NCBI RefSeq assembly: GCF_001557875.1
Contig: NZ_LNRF01000012.1
Span: 62,001-126,000, forward strand
Direction of reading: 5' to 3'
Length of the DNA: 64,000 nucleotides
DNA from: Vibrio splendidus
Lineage (GTDB): Bacteria; Pseudomonadota; Gammaproteobacteria; Enterobacterales; Vibrionaceae
The notes beneath the pieces were generated by a model. That model worked only from the letters and a program-made list of their open reading frames with translations, searched no databases and was not told the origin of the DNA. The first letter of the stretch is position 1. The number at the start of each line of letters is the position of its first letter. The position numbers and the translations under genes were made by a program. Shown piece by piece: positions 34,596 to 43,615 of the stretch.

Positions 34596-36416
34596 TTATT
34601 GCTGCGTTTTTACTTGCTGTTCTTGTTCAACAAGGGGTAACTCTATACTGAATCGAGCACCACCTTGAGGGCTGCTTCCTGTAACGAGCTTGCCATTTAT
34701 TCCGCTGATTATTTGTTGAGAAATCGATAGCCCAAGTCCAAGTCCGTTTTTCTTGGTGGTATGGAAGGGTTCAAAAAAGTTTCCGTTCGAAGGGGAGGTG
34801 AAGCCGGGACCATTATCATCGACATGAATCAGCAAGGTCTGGGCTTGTTGATGGTCGGATTCCCTAATCTCTAACAGAATAGCTAATTGTTTGTCATCTT
34901 GTTGTTCCATCGCCTGAATCGCGTTAGTTAGCAGGTTAATGATCACCTGTTCCAGTTGAATAGCGTTGGCCAGCACGCAAGCATCAAAGGTTTCAGGGAG
35001 TTCGTTGACCTTAACTCGTTCACTCTTGAGCTGTGGCTTCATCAGCTCTTTCGATGAATGTAAAACTGGGAGTATCTGTAATGTGTGTAGCTCTTCTGCG
35101 GTGGATTTCTTGGCGAAGGAGCGAAGCTGGTGGCTGATTTTCGCCATGCGATCAGTGAGTGCCGAGATTCGCGATAGGTTGTCGTCGACCCGATCGGTTT
35201 TATCTTTGGCAAGAAACAGTCGGCCATTGTCGGCATAACTGCGAATCGCAGCGAGCGGGTTATTCAATTCATGGCTGATGCTCGCTGACATCTGCCCTAG
35301 CACTGCCAGTTTGGCGGCTTGGATGAGCTCGTCTTGGGTTTGTCTCAGTACATGCTCGGTTTCGATACGGTGTTTGATCTCAACATGCAACTCCGATGTA
35401 CGTTCAAGCACTTGAAATTCGAGTTTTTGCTTGGCTTCGGATTGCAGCCTGTCTATCTGAGCACGTCTTTGTTGTCGATGGTGATTGAGCTGCATTGTTA
35501 GATAAATAATCGCAAAGATAAGGCTGAGAACTACAAGGTAAGCCACCAAGTCCCACCAAACTAAATGAGTTGGAGAGAACACTCGGATTGTAAGTTTTGG
35601 TTCGGCTAAAAAGCGTGAAGAGCTAAAAAAATGCTCTTGGACGAGCTTATGCGAAGACTCAATATTGCTAGTAGCGCTCTCTAAATCACCGGAGAAATGC
35701 AGGCTTTCTATTTTGGTATCGAGATACTGTCTGCTTTCTTGAATTCGAGAGTGTTGTTCTTCGCTTAGTGGTTGAAGGCTTTTGAACAGCCATTCAGGGT
35801 TACTCGACATAAATACGATCTGGTCTTTATCGTCAGCAACAAAAAAACTCTGTTTGCCTTTCCAACTTGCTTCAATCAGCGATAAATCCATCTTTACAAC
35901 AATGACGCCAATAATCTCGGCGGCATAGGAGACGGGGTAAGAATAATAATAGCCACGTTTTCCTGAGGTTGAACCTAGCGCAAAATATTGATTTTCATTA
36001 CCAAGAATCGCTTCTTGAAAGTAGGGGCGGAAAGCAAAATTACGACGAATAAAAGAACGCGGTTGGTTCCAATTACTGGCTGCGATGGTGGTGCCGATAC
36101 TGTCTAATAGGTAGGTATCGGATGCTTGAATCACCGAGTTTACGTGCTCTAGATAACGATTCGTGAGTTCGATCTGTGCAGAGTTACTTGGGGAGTGTAG
36201 GGCATCCACCAATTCTTTGTCTTTTGAAAGCAGCTCGGGAATGTGAGCGAACTTGTCCAATTGACTTGAAATATGAACCGAAAAACGGTCGAGCTTAGAT
36301 TGATGTTCATTTAACAAACTTTCATGGCTTGTGCTCCACACCCAATGACCACCAAACACCATCAGTAAACTGTATGTGACCATTAATAGTATTGGGATTC
36401 TAAAAGCTTGAAACAT
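34596..36416 (-). CDS. dctB: C4-dicarboxylate sensor histidine kinase DctB
   Basis: The 606-residue kinase has an N-terminal helix (about 5-27), a periplasmic double-PAS-like sensor region (about 30-290) with YFQEAILG and GYYYSYPV of the DctB type, a second helix (about 290-315) and a coiled coil. The catalytic module has H382 in SASISHELNNPLAAIRSYADNG, the N box INLLTNAIQAM, and glycine boxes DDNGPGF and GLGLGLSIS. It senses C4-dicarboxylates, possibly together with the DctPQM proteins, and phosphorylates DctD. The start is supported by GGAG ahead of the ATG. Confidence 0.92.
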   Translation of the reverse strand: MFQAFRIPILLMVTYSLLMVFGGHWVWSTSHESLLNEHQSKLDRFSVHISSQLDKFAHIPELLSKDKELVDALHSPSNSAQIELTNRYLEHVNSVIQASDTYLLDSIGTTIAASNWNQPRSFIRRNFAFRPYFQEAILGNENQYFALGSTSGKRGYYYSYPVSYAAEIIGVIVVKMDLSLIEASWKGKQSFFVADDKDQIVFMSSNPEWLFKSLQPLSEEQHSRIQESRQYLDTKIESLHFSGDLESATSNIESSHKLVQEHFFSSSRFLAEPKLTIRVFSPTHLVWWDLVAYLVVLSLIFAIIYLTMQLNHHRQQRRAQIDRLQSEAKQKLEFQVLERTSELHVEIKHRIETEHVLRQTQDELIQAAKLAVLGQMSASISHELNNPLAAIRSYADNGRLFLAKDKTDRVDDNLSRISALTDRMAKISHQLRSFAKKSTAEELHTLQILPVLHSSKELMKPQLKSERVKVNELPETFDACVLANAIQLEQVIINLLTNAIQAMEQQDDKQLAILLEIRESDHQQAQTLLIHVDDNGPGFTSPSNGNFFEPFHTTKKNGLGLGLSISQQIISGINGKLVTGSSPQGGARFSIELPLVEQEQQVKTQQ

Positions 36417-37056
36417 TAAGGCTCTCCGCTAAATTTTTTGGTAAACAATCAAGCCTGTCTTCTCTCGTTTATGGTAGCAAATAGCGGTGGTTTTTGCTGA
36501 AAGCAGAGAGTGAACAGATGGGGGTAGGTTAAGGGTTTGTAACGGGGATTGTTGAAAAAGTTATCGACTCTGAGGGGTAAAACAAGAGCAAGATCTCTTT
36601 TTAAGGTTTTTAGCAAAAAAAGCCCTCGATTCCCTTGAAAAAGTCGCTATTGTCCCCATTTCTGTTGTGCTAAGTGATGATTTGATCGTTTTTGTATCAT
36701 TTAGTTGGACGAATTTAGAGCATTCATCATCATGCAGAGGTGAACGGCTCGACAGAGATTAAACAGATCGCTAGAATGTCGCGTCTAAAATTTCTGTCCT
36801 GAGGCTAATCGGAGATACCTTTCTTGTTTCTGAAAACAAGCTTTATTGCGTTTTAATCGACGTGTGAAGAACGAAGATATCGCTGATTAGTCTGGTGTTT
36901 GGTTGAATAATCAATTCAGACATCAATGCTCGATTTTAAATTAGGTGTTCGGATAGAGCACTACACAAGGATGCAGCCAACAACGTCTGCTTTTGAATTA
37001 AAGCTAAGTTACGGCTCATATGCTCAGATTACTGAGCCAGTTTTGAGGTTTATATA
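36417..37056. other. Long intergenic region and tig leader
   Basis: This 640-base gap separates divergent dctB and tig. It contains a sigma-32 promoter (36634-36661), and downstream of it a leader of about 390 bases if that promoter serves tig. The leader holds a hairpin CTTGTTT-CTGA-AAACAAG region (36823-36840). Immediately before tig are two competing stems: GCTCAG-ATTA-CTGAGC (37022-37037), and GGCTCA (37013-37018) with TGAGCC (37033-37038). I see no credible ORF in it. Confidence 0.55.
36634..36661 (+). promoter_or_regulatory. Sigma-32 (heat shock) promoter upstream of tig
   Basis: CTTGAAA, a 13-base spacer and CCCCATTT match the RpoH consensus (CTTGAAA-N13-CCCCATNT) at almost every position; CC precedes the -35 element. 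It points toward tig, whose start codon is about 395 bases downstream. A second, closer promoter for growth-phase expression is possible but not evident. Confidence 0.82.
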
Positions 37057-38355
37057 ATGCAAGTTACTGTTGAAACGCTAGAAGGCCTAGAGCGCCGTCT
37101 TAATATTACTGTTCCTGCTGCTAACATCGAAGATGCAGTTACAGCTGAACTACGCAACATCGCGAAAAACCGTCGTTTCGATGGTTTCCGTAAAGGCAAA
37201 GTGCCAATGAAGATGGTTGCTAAAATGTACGGCAAAGCAGTACGTCAAGACGTGATGGGCGAAGTAATGCAACGTCACTTCATCGAAGCGATCGTTAAAG
37301 AGAAAATCAACCCAGCTGGCGCACCTACTTTCGCACCAGTTGAAAACAACGAAGGCGCTGACCTAGTATTCAACGCAACTTTTGAAGTTTACCCAGAAGT
37401 TGAGCTGAAAGGTCTAGAAAACATCACTGTTGAGAAACCAGCAGTAGAAGTTAAAGAAGCTGACGTTGAAGAGATGATCGAAACTCTACGTAAGCAACAA
37501 GCAACTTGGACTGAAGTTGAAGCTGCTGCTGACGCTGGTTCTCGTGCAACTATCGACTTCGTTGGTTCTATCGACGGTGAAGAGTTCGAAGGCGGCAAAG
37601 CTGAGAACTTCCCACTAGAGATGGGCGCTGGTCGCATGATCCCTGGCTTCGAAGACGGTATCGTTGGTAAAACAGCAGGTATGGAATTCGAAATCGACGT
37701 AAACTTCCCAGAAGATTACCACGCTGAAAACCTAAAAGGTAAAGCAGCTAAGTTCTCTATCAAGCTGAACAAAGTTGAAGCTCGTGAACTTCCAGAACTA
37801 AACGAAGAATTCGTTTCTAAGTTCGGCGCTGCTGACGGCGTTGAAGGTCTTAAAGCTGAAGTTCGTAAGAACATGGAGCGTGAGCTTAAGCAAGCTGTTA
37901 AGAACCGCATCAAAGAGCAAGCTATCGACGGTCTAGTTAACGAAAACAACATCGACGTACCTTCTGCTCTAATCGATCAAGAAATCGGTGTTCTACGTCA
38001 ACAAGCTGCTCAACGTTTCGGTGGCAACACTGAAGCTGCTGACCAACTTCCACGTGAGCTGTTCGAAGAGCAAGCTAAACGTCGCGTAGTTGTAGGTCTT
38101 CTTCTTGGTGAAGTAATCAAGACTGAAGAGCTAAAAGCTGACGACGAGAAAGTTAAAGCTATCATCGAAGAGATGGCTACAGCATACGAAGATCCAACAG
38201 AAGTTATTGCTTACTACGAGCAAAACGAGCAAATGATGAACAACATGCGCAATGTTGCTCTAGAAGAGCAAGCTATTGATGCAATCATCGCTAAAGCTCA
38301 AGTTTCTGATAAAGAAGTTAGCTTCAACGAGCTAATGAATCAGCAACCTGCTTAA
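37057..38355 (+). CDS. tig: Trigger factor
   Basis: The 432-residue ribosome-bound chaperone and prolyl isomerase has all three domains. The N-terminal ribosome-binding domain contains GFRKGKVPMKMV (about residues 44-55, the family's GFRxGKxP signature). The FKBP-like domain (about 150-245) has ATIDFVGSIDGEEFEGGKAENFPLEMGAG. The C-terminal helical chaperone arms run from about 255 to the end. Length matches the family. GAGG lies 8 bases before the ATG. It leads the cluster tig-clpP-clpX-lon, joined by a heat-shock type promoter upstream. Codon use is strongly biased (AAC, CGT, GAA), as expected for a highly expressed gene. Confidence 0.97.
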   Translation: MQVTVETLEGLERRLNITVPAANIEDAVTAELRNIAKNRRFDGFRKGKVPMKMVAKMYGKAVRQDVMGEVMQRHFIEAIVKEKINPAGAPTFAPVENNEGADLVFNATFEVYPEVELKGLENITVEKPAVEVKEADVEEMIETLRKQQATWTEVEAAADAGSRATIDFVGSIDGEEFEGGKAENFPLEMGAGRMIPGFEDGIVGKTAGMEFEIDVNFPEDYHAENLKGKAAKFSIKLNKVEARELPELNEEFVSKFGAADGVEGLKAEVRKNMERELKQAVKNRIKEQAIDGLVNENNIDVPSALIDQEIGVLRQQAAQRFGGNTEAADQLPRELFEEQAKRRVVVGLLLGEVIKTEELKADDEKVKAIIEEMATAYEDPTEVIAYYEQNEQMMNNMRNVALEEQAIDAIIAKAQVSDKEVSFNELMNQQPA

Positions 38356-38407
38356 TATAGTAATATCTGACGTAGAAGGTTGACGTACGGTCAACAATTC
38401 TGCTAAC

Positions 38408-38446
38408 AATGGTCCGTATGATTTAATCATTCGGGCCATTTATTTT
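38408..38446 (+). terminator. Hairpin between tig and clpP, possible attenuator
   Basis: AATGGTCCG pairs with CGGGCCATT, and after a T-T mismatch ATGAT pairs with ATCAT (loop TTA). TATTTTAG follows, a weak U-tract. It may end part of the tig transcription. Another short inverted repeat (GTTGAC-GTACG-GTCAAC) lies just before it. Confidence 0.6.
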
Positions 38447-38460
38447 AGGGACATAAGAAT

Positions 38461-39087
38461 ATGAGCTACCAAGAAAAAAACACAATGCCATCGATTATGG
38501 ACGCACTAGTTCCTATGGTGGTTGAACAGACTTCCCGTGGTGAACGTTCTTACGATATTTATTCTCGTCTATTAAAAGAACGTATCATTTTCTTAACAGG
38601 TCAAGTGGAAGACCACATGGCAAATCTTGTCGTGGCTCAACTGCTTTTCTTGGAATCAGAAAACCCAGACAAAGATATCTATCTTTACATCAACTCACCT
38701 GGCGGTAGCGTAACAGCAGGCATGTCTATCTATGACACAATGCAGTTCATCAAGCCAAACGTGAGCACAGTATGTATGGGTCAAGCTTGCTCTATGGGTG
38801 CATTCTTACTAGCGGGTGGTACTCCAGGTAAGCGTCACGTGCTTCCAAACTCACGTGTAATGATTCACCAGCCACTTGGCGGCTTCCAAGGCCAAGCGTC
38901 TGATATTCAAATTCACGCGCAAGAGATCCTAACGATCAAGCAAAAGCTAAACAAACTATTGGCAGAGCACACGGGTCAGCCTCTAGAAGTTGTTGAGCGT
39001 GATACAGATCGTGACAATTTCATGTCTGCTGATCAAGCAGTAGAATACGGCTTGGTGGATTCAGTTCTTAATCACCGCGGTCAATAA
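38461..39087 (+). CDS. clpP: ATP-dependent Clp protease proteolytic subunit ClpP
   Basis: The 208-residue serine protease forms the double-ring chamber that degrades proteins unfolded by ClpX or ClpA. The catalytic serine is S111 in [11 protein letters not shown] and the histidine is H136 in [10 protein letters not shown], numbers identical to the unprocessed E. coli protein. [12 protein letters not shown] (the oxyanion loop) is present. The N-terminal propeptide (about 14 residues, up to ALVPMVVEQ) is likely removed. TTAGGGA lies before the ATG. The clpX gene follows 81 bases downstream. Confidence 0.97.
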
Positions 39088-39168
39088 TTGCAGGGCAATT
39101 GTTTAACGCAAAGTGATTCAAATTGATATACACTCAAGCATAGAGAGTAAAGGCTAAGAGGTTAGCGA

Positions 39169-40449
39169 ATGACAGATAAAAGCAAAGAGGGTGGTAGCGG
39201 TAAACTGCTTTACTGCTCTTTCTGTGGCAAAAGCCAACACGAAGTTCGCAAGTTAATCGCAGGTCCTTCTGTTTACATTTGTGATGAATGTGTCGATCTT
39301 TGTAACGACATTATTCGTGAAGAAATTAAAGATGTTCTTCCTAAGAAAGAATCGGAATCGCTGCCAACGCCGCGAGAGATTCGTGAGCATCTTGACGACT
39401 ATGTAATCGGTCAAGAATACGCGAAGAAAGTGCTAGCAGTTGCAGTTTATAACCACTACAAGCGTTTACGTAATGGTGATACGACAGCTGAAGGCGTAGA
39501 GCTAGGTAAGAGTAACATTCTTCTTATCGGTCCTACTGGTAGTGGTAAAACACTACTGGCTGAAACATTGGCTCGTTTCCTAGACGTTCCATTCACAATG
39601 GCAGACGCAACAACACTAACCGAAGCGGGTTACGTGGGCGAAGATGTTGAAAACATCATCCAGAAGTTGCTTCAGAAATGTGATTACGACGTAGCGAAAG
39701 CGGAACGTGGCATTGTTTACATCGATGAAATCGACAAGATTTCTCGTAAAGCTGAAAACCCATCAATCACGCGTGACGTGTCTGGTGAAGGTGTACAGCA
39801 AGCTCTACTAAAACTTGTTGAAGGTACAGTGGCTTCAGTTCCACCTCAAGGTGGTCGTAAGCATCCACAGCAAGAGTTCTTGCAAGTGGACACGTCTAAG
39901 ATCCTATTTATCTGTGGTGGTGCGTTTGCCGGCTTAGATAAAGTGATTGAGCAACGTGTAGAAACAGGTTCAGGTATCGGCTTCGGCGCAGAAGTGCGTT
40001 CAAAAGACGAAACCAAAACTATCGGTGAATTGTTCACTCAAGTAGAACCTGAAGATCTAGTGAAGTATGGTCTGATTCCAGAATTCATTGGTCGTCTACC
40101 TGTGACAACAACACTGACAGAGCTTGATGAAGAAGCGCTAATCCAAATCCTATGTGAGCCAAAGAATGCACTGACAAAACAGTACGCAGCATTATTTGAG
40201 CTTGAGGATACAGAGCTAGAATTCCGTGAAGACGCCCTACGTGCAATTGCTAAAAAAGCAATGAACCGTAAAACAGGTGCTCGTGGTCTACGCTCTATCT
40301 TGGAGGGTGTTCTACTAGAAACTATGTACGAACTGCCATCTTCAACTGATGTAAGCAAGGTTGTGATTGATGAGTCGGTAATTAATGGTGAATCAGAACC
40401 ACTATTGATTTACAGCAACTCAGATAACCAAGCAGCTGTTGCAGAGTAG
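39169..40449 (+). CDS. clpX: ATP-dependent Clp protease ATPase subunit ClpX
   Basis: The 426-residue AAA+ unfoldase feeds proteins into ClpP. The N-terminal zinc-binding domain has four cysteines (YCSFCGKSQHE and YICDECVDLC). The AAA+ core shows Walker A GPTGSGKT (about residues 121-128), Walker B IVYIDEIDKI, the pore loop GYVGEDVE, the RKH loop (GGRKHPQQEF), and the IGF-type loop that docks to ClpP (GSGIGFGAEV). The sensor-2 region (KKAMNRKTGARGLRSILE) is intact. It follows clpP in the usual order and is followed by a strong terminator. Confidence 0.97.
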   Translation: MTDKSKEGGSGKLLYCSFCGKSQHEVRKLIAGPSVYICDECVDLCNDIIREEIKDVLPKKESESLPTPREIREHLDDYVIGQEYAKKVLAVAVYNHYKRLRNGDTTAEGVELGKSNILLIGPTGSGKTLLAETLARFLDVPFTMADATTLTEAGYVGEDVENIIQKLLQKCDYDVAKAERGIVYIDEIDKISRKAENPSITRDVSGEGVQQALLKLVEGTVASVPPQGGRKHPQQEFLQVDTSKILFICGGAFAGLDKVIEQRVETGSGIGFGAEVRSKDETKTIGELFTQVEPEDLVKYGLIPEFIGRLPVTTTLTELDEEALIQILCEPKNALTKQYAALFELEDTELEFREDALRAIAKKAMNRKTGARGLRSILEGVLLETMYELPSSTDVSKVVIDESVINGESEPLLIYSNSDNQAAVAE

Positions 40450-40477
40450 GTCTTTTTTAGACAAGTCACTCAAATTG

Positions 40478-40510
40478 AAAAAGGAGGTAAGCAATTACCT
40501 CCTTTTTTTT
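40478..40510 (+). terminator. Strong intrinsic terminator after clpX
   Basis: AAAAAGGAGGTAA pairs perfectly with TTACCTCCTTTTT (13 bp) across a GCAA tetraloop (GNRA class), followed by further T. It separates tig-clpP-clpX from lon, which has its own promoter 9 bases later. The left arm contains a perfect AGGAGGT, a ribosome-binding-site-like sequence, but no start codon fits it. Confidence 0.92.
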
Positions 40511-40518
40511 ATTCTTCC

Positions 40519-40546
40519 ATTGAATCCAGTCGTTTAAGCCCCATAT
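40519..40546 (+). promoter_or_regulatory. Sigma-32 promoter of lon
   Basis: ATTGAAT, a 13-base spacer and CCCCATAT fit the RpoH consensus, with one mismatch at each end of the -35 element. It begins just after the clpX terminator and would give a leader of about 28 bases before the lon ATG. Heat-shock control of lon is well established in E. coli. Confidence 0.82.
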
Positions 40547-40581
40547 ACTGCTTTATAAGTTAAAGCGGAAGAGAGAAATAT

Positions 40582-42933
40582 ATGAACTTGGAACGTTCCG
40601 AGCGTATCGAAATCCCCGTGCTACCTCTACGTGATGTAGTGGTTTACCCACACATGGTTATTCCATTGTTTGTTGGTCGTGAAAAATCGATTACATGCCT
40701 TGAATCGGCAATGGAAGCTAACAAACAAGTACTACTTGTAGCGCAGAAAGAAGCGGACACTGATGAGCCTTCAATCGACGACCTATTTAACGTAGGTACA
40801 GTCGCTACTATTCTTCAGTTACTAAAGCTCCCTGATGGTACGGTAAAAGTACTTGTTGAAGGTCAGCAGCGTGCAAAAATCCACCAATTCAAAGAAAGTG
40901 AATTCTTCTTAGCGGATGCCGAATACGTTGTTACCTCAGAACTTGACGAAAAAGAACAAGAAGTGGTTGTTCGCAGTGCGATCAATCAATTCGAAGGTTT
41001 TATTAAGCTAAACAAAAAGATTCCACCAGAGGTTCTGACCTCTCTGAACGGTATTGATGAGGCAGCTCGCCTTGCTGATACGATTGCTGCGCACATGCCA
41101 CTTAAGTTGGTAGACAAGCAGCACGTTCTAGAAATCTTAGATGTGACAGAACGTCTGGAATTCTTGATGGGCCAAATGGAGTCAGAAATTGACATCCTGC
41201 AAGTTGAAAAACGCATCCGTGGCCGCGTTAAGAAGCAGATGGAAAAATCTCAGCGTGAGTACTACCTGAATGAGCAAATGAAAGCGATTCAGAAAGAACT
41301 TGGTGAGATGGACGACGCACCTGATGAATTCGAGACTCTGAAGAAGAAGATCGAAGATTCTAAGATGCCTCAAGAAGCTCGTGAGAAAACTGAGCAAGAA
41401 CTTCAAAAACTGAAAATGATGTCGCCAATGTCTGCTGAAGCAACAGTAGTACGTAGCTACATTGATTGGATGGTTGGTGTTCCTTGGGCTAAGCGTTCAA
41501 AAGTTAAAAAGAATTTAGCCAAAGCGGAAGAGATCTTAAACGAAGATCACTACGGCTTAGAGCGTGTTAAAGAACGTATTCTTGAGTACTTGGCAGTACA
41601 AAACCGTATCAACAAGCTAAAAGGCCCGATCCTTTGTCTTGTAGGTCCTCCTGGTGTTGGTAAGACCTCGCTAGGTCGTTCGATTGCTGCGGCAACGGGT
41701 CGTAAGTACACACGTATGGCGCTAGGCGGTGTTCGTGATGAAGCTGAAATTCGTGGTCACCGTCGTACGTACATCGGTTCACTTCCGGGTAAACTGATCC
41801 AGAAGATGTCTAAAGTTGGTGTTAAGAACCCACTGTTCCTATTAGATGAAATCGATAAGATGTCTTCTGATATGCGTGGCGACCCATCTTCAGCACTTCT
41901 AGAAGTACTCGACCCTGAGCAGAACAACGCATTCAACGATCACTACCTAGAAGTCGATTACGATCTATCTGATGTGATGTTCGTGGCAACGTCTAACTCG
42001 ATGGACATTCCTGGCCCACTATTGGACCGTATGGAAGTGATTCGCCTGTCTGGTTACACAGAAGATGAAAAGCTGAACATCGCTAAGAGCCACCTATTGG
42101 ACAAGCAAGTTCAACGCAACGGTCTTAAGCCTCATGAAATTGAGATTGAAGACTCTGCCATCATCGGCATCATTCGTTACTACACGCGTGAAGCGGGTGT
42201 ACGTAGCCTAGAGCGTGAAATCTCTAAGATCTGTCGTAAAGCAGTGAAGAACATCTTGCTAGACAGCGACCTTAAGTCTGTAACGGTTAATATTGATAAC
42301 CTGAAAGAGTACTTAGGCGTTCAACGTCATGACTTCGGTAAAGCGGATGAAAGTAACCGTATTGGTCAAGTGACTGGTTTAGCTTGGACTCAAGTTGGTG
42401 GTGATCTACTGACTATCGAAACTGAAGCAATGCCGGGTAAAGGTAAGCTAACGCAAACCGGTTCACTTGGTGATGTGATGAAAGAATCGATTCAAGCGGC
42501 AATGACCGTAGTTCGTTCTCGTGCAGAAAAACTGGGTATTAACTCAGATTTCTACGAAAAGCGCGATATTCATGTTCACGTACCGGAAGGGGCGACACCG
42601 AAAGATGGCCCGAGTGCGGGTATCGCAATGTGTACTGCATTGGTGTCTAGCTTGACGGGTAACCCTGTTAAAGCAGAGGTCGGTATGACAGGTGAAATTA
42701 CCCTTCGTGGTGAAGTTTTACCTATCGGTGGCTTGAAAGAAAAACTGCTTGCAGCACACCGTGGCGGTATCAAAACGGTACTGATTCCTAAAGACAACGA
42801 GCGTGATTTGGAAGAGATTCCTGACAACGTAATCGCTGACTTGAAGGTGATCCCGGTTCAGTGGATTGATGAAGTACTCAAAGTAGCGCTAGAACGAGAT
42901 CCGTCAGGGGTCGAGTTTGACGTGAAAAAATAG
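40582..42933 (+). CDS. lon: ATP-dependent protease Lon
   Basis: The 783-residue protease has an N-terminal substrate-binding domain (LPLRDVVVYPHMVIPLFVGR, about 14-33), an AAA+ domain with Walker A GPPGVGKTS (about 356-364) and Walker B PLFLLDEIDKM, and a C-terminal peptidase domain. The Ser-Lys dyad is S678 (PKDGPSAGIAM) and K721 (GGLKEKLLAAH). Length matches the E. coli enzyme (784). It degrades damaged proteins and short-lived regulators in the cytoplasm. It has its own sigma-32 promoter and terminator, so it is a single-gene unit beside clpX. Confidence 0.98.
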   Translation: MNLERSERIEIPVLPLRDVVVYPHMVIPLFVGREKSITCLESAMEANKQVLLVAQKEADTDEPSIDDLFNVGTVATILQLLKLPDGTVKVLVEGQQRAKIHQFKESEFFLADAEYVVTSELDEKEQEVVVRSAINQFEGFIKLNKKIPPEVLTSLNGIDEAARLADTIAAHMPLKLVDKQHVLEILDVTERLEFLMGQMESEIDILQVEKRIRGRVKKQMEKSQREYYLNEQMKAIQKELGEMDDAPDEFETLKKKIEDSKMPQEAREKTEQELQKLKMMSPMSAEATVVRSYIDWMVGVPWAKRSKVKKNLAKAEEILNEDHYGLERVKERILEYLAVQNRINKLKGPILCLVGPPGVGKTSLGRSIAAATGRKYTRMALGGVRDEAEIRGHRRTYIGSLPGKLIQKMSKVGVKNPLFLLDEIDKMSSDMRGDPSSALLEVLDPEQNNAFNDHYLEVDYDLSDVMFVATSNSMDIPGPLLDRMEVIRLSGYTEDEKLNIAKSHLLDKQVQRNGLKPHEIEIEDSAIIGIIRYYTREAGVRSLEREISKICRKAVKNILLDSDLKSVTVNIDNLKEYLGVQRHDFGKADESNRIGQVTGLAWTQVGGDLLTIETEAMPGKGKLTQTGSLGDVMKESIQAAMTVVRSRAEKLGINSDFYEKRDIHVHVPEGATPKDGPSAGIAMCTALVSSLTGNPVKAEVGMTGEITLRGEVLPIGGLKEKLLAAHRGGIKTVLIPKDNERDLEEIPDNVIADLKVIPVQWIDEVLKVALERDPSGVEFDVKK

Positions 42934-42963
42934 TGATGCATAGCAAAAATAAGTAAAGAATTA

Positions 42964-43001
42964 CGCTGATAGGCCCGAAAAGGCTTGTCAGCGTTTTTTT
43001 T
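42964..43001 (+). terminator. Intrinsic terminator of lon
   Basis: CGCTGATAGGCC pairs with GGCTTGTCAGCG (12 bp including G-U pairs, loop CGAAAA), followed by a run of eight T. It lies 30 bases after the lon stop. Confidence 0.9.
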
Positions 43002-43123
43002 GGACGCTAAGTTATTGATCAAAGCGGCAGCCCTTTTGCAATAAGGCTTGCGGCTAAATTAAAACCAAAATGGAACGTACAGTCATCAAGAAGTAGTCAC
43101 AGATGACACATAGGGGAAAAACA

Positions 43124-43396
43124 GTGAATAAAACACAACTAGTAGAATCAATCGCAGAAAACGCAGACATCTCTAAAGCTTCAGCTGGCCGCGCTCTAGA
43201 CGCATTCATCGAAGCAGTTGGCACAACGCTACAATCAGGCGACCAAGTTGCACTTGTTGGCTTTGGTACTTTCAGTGTTCGTACTCGTGCTGCTCGTACA
43301 GGTCGTAACCCAAAAACTGGTGAAGAGATCCAAATCGCAGAAGCTAAAGTACCTGGCTTCAAAGCGGGTAAAGCACTTAAAGACGCATGTAACTAA
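43124..43396 (+). CDS. hupB: DNA-binding protein HU-beta
   Basis: This 90-residue nucleoid protein bends and wraps DNA as a dimer with HU-alpha. The family signature is clear: GFGTFSVRTRAARTGRNPKTGEEI (about residues 46-69), including the RNPxTG loop that inserts into DNA, and the final FKAGKALKDA. I chose the GTG at 43124 because AGGGGA lies before it and the product then has exactly the usual 90 residues; the ATG seven codons upstream has no good ribosome-binding site. It follows lon as in many gamma-proteobacteria. A terminator follows at 43517. Confidence 0.96.
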   Translation: MNKTQLVESIAENADISKASAGRALDAFIEAVGTTLQSGDQVALVGFGTFSVRTRAARTGRNPKTGEEIQIAEAKVPGFKAGKALKDACN

Positions 43397-43516
43397 TTTC
43401 TACTGCTGAAACCTCGGTTTTGCGAGGGGAAGGCTGTAAAATGCGTTTACTGTTTGAAAAATGATGTTTCATCCTTAAACAGTATGTGTACAAAGCACAT
43501 TGAACTTATTTAAATT

Positions 43517-43547
43517 ATGCGCATCCTACTGATGCGCATTTCTTTTT
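43517..43547 (+). terminator. Intrinsic terminator after hupB
   Basis: ATGCGCATC pairs perfectly with GATGCGCAT (loop CTACT), followed by TTCTTTTT. It lies 120 bases downstream of the hupB stop; another longer-looped inverted repeat (ACTGTTT...AAACAGT) lies between. Confidence 0.88.
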
Positions 43548-43615
43548 CTGATAATATCGCGTGAATAGATTTTTATTTTGAAGCCAATGCTTCATATCCG
43601 GAGAGCACTTAAATT

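Noticed and set aside
40478..40492. Perfect AGGAGGT as a ribosome-binding site for a small gene after clpX
   Set aside because: No start codon lies at a usable distance with an open frame, and the sequence is one arm of the clpX terminator.
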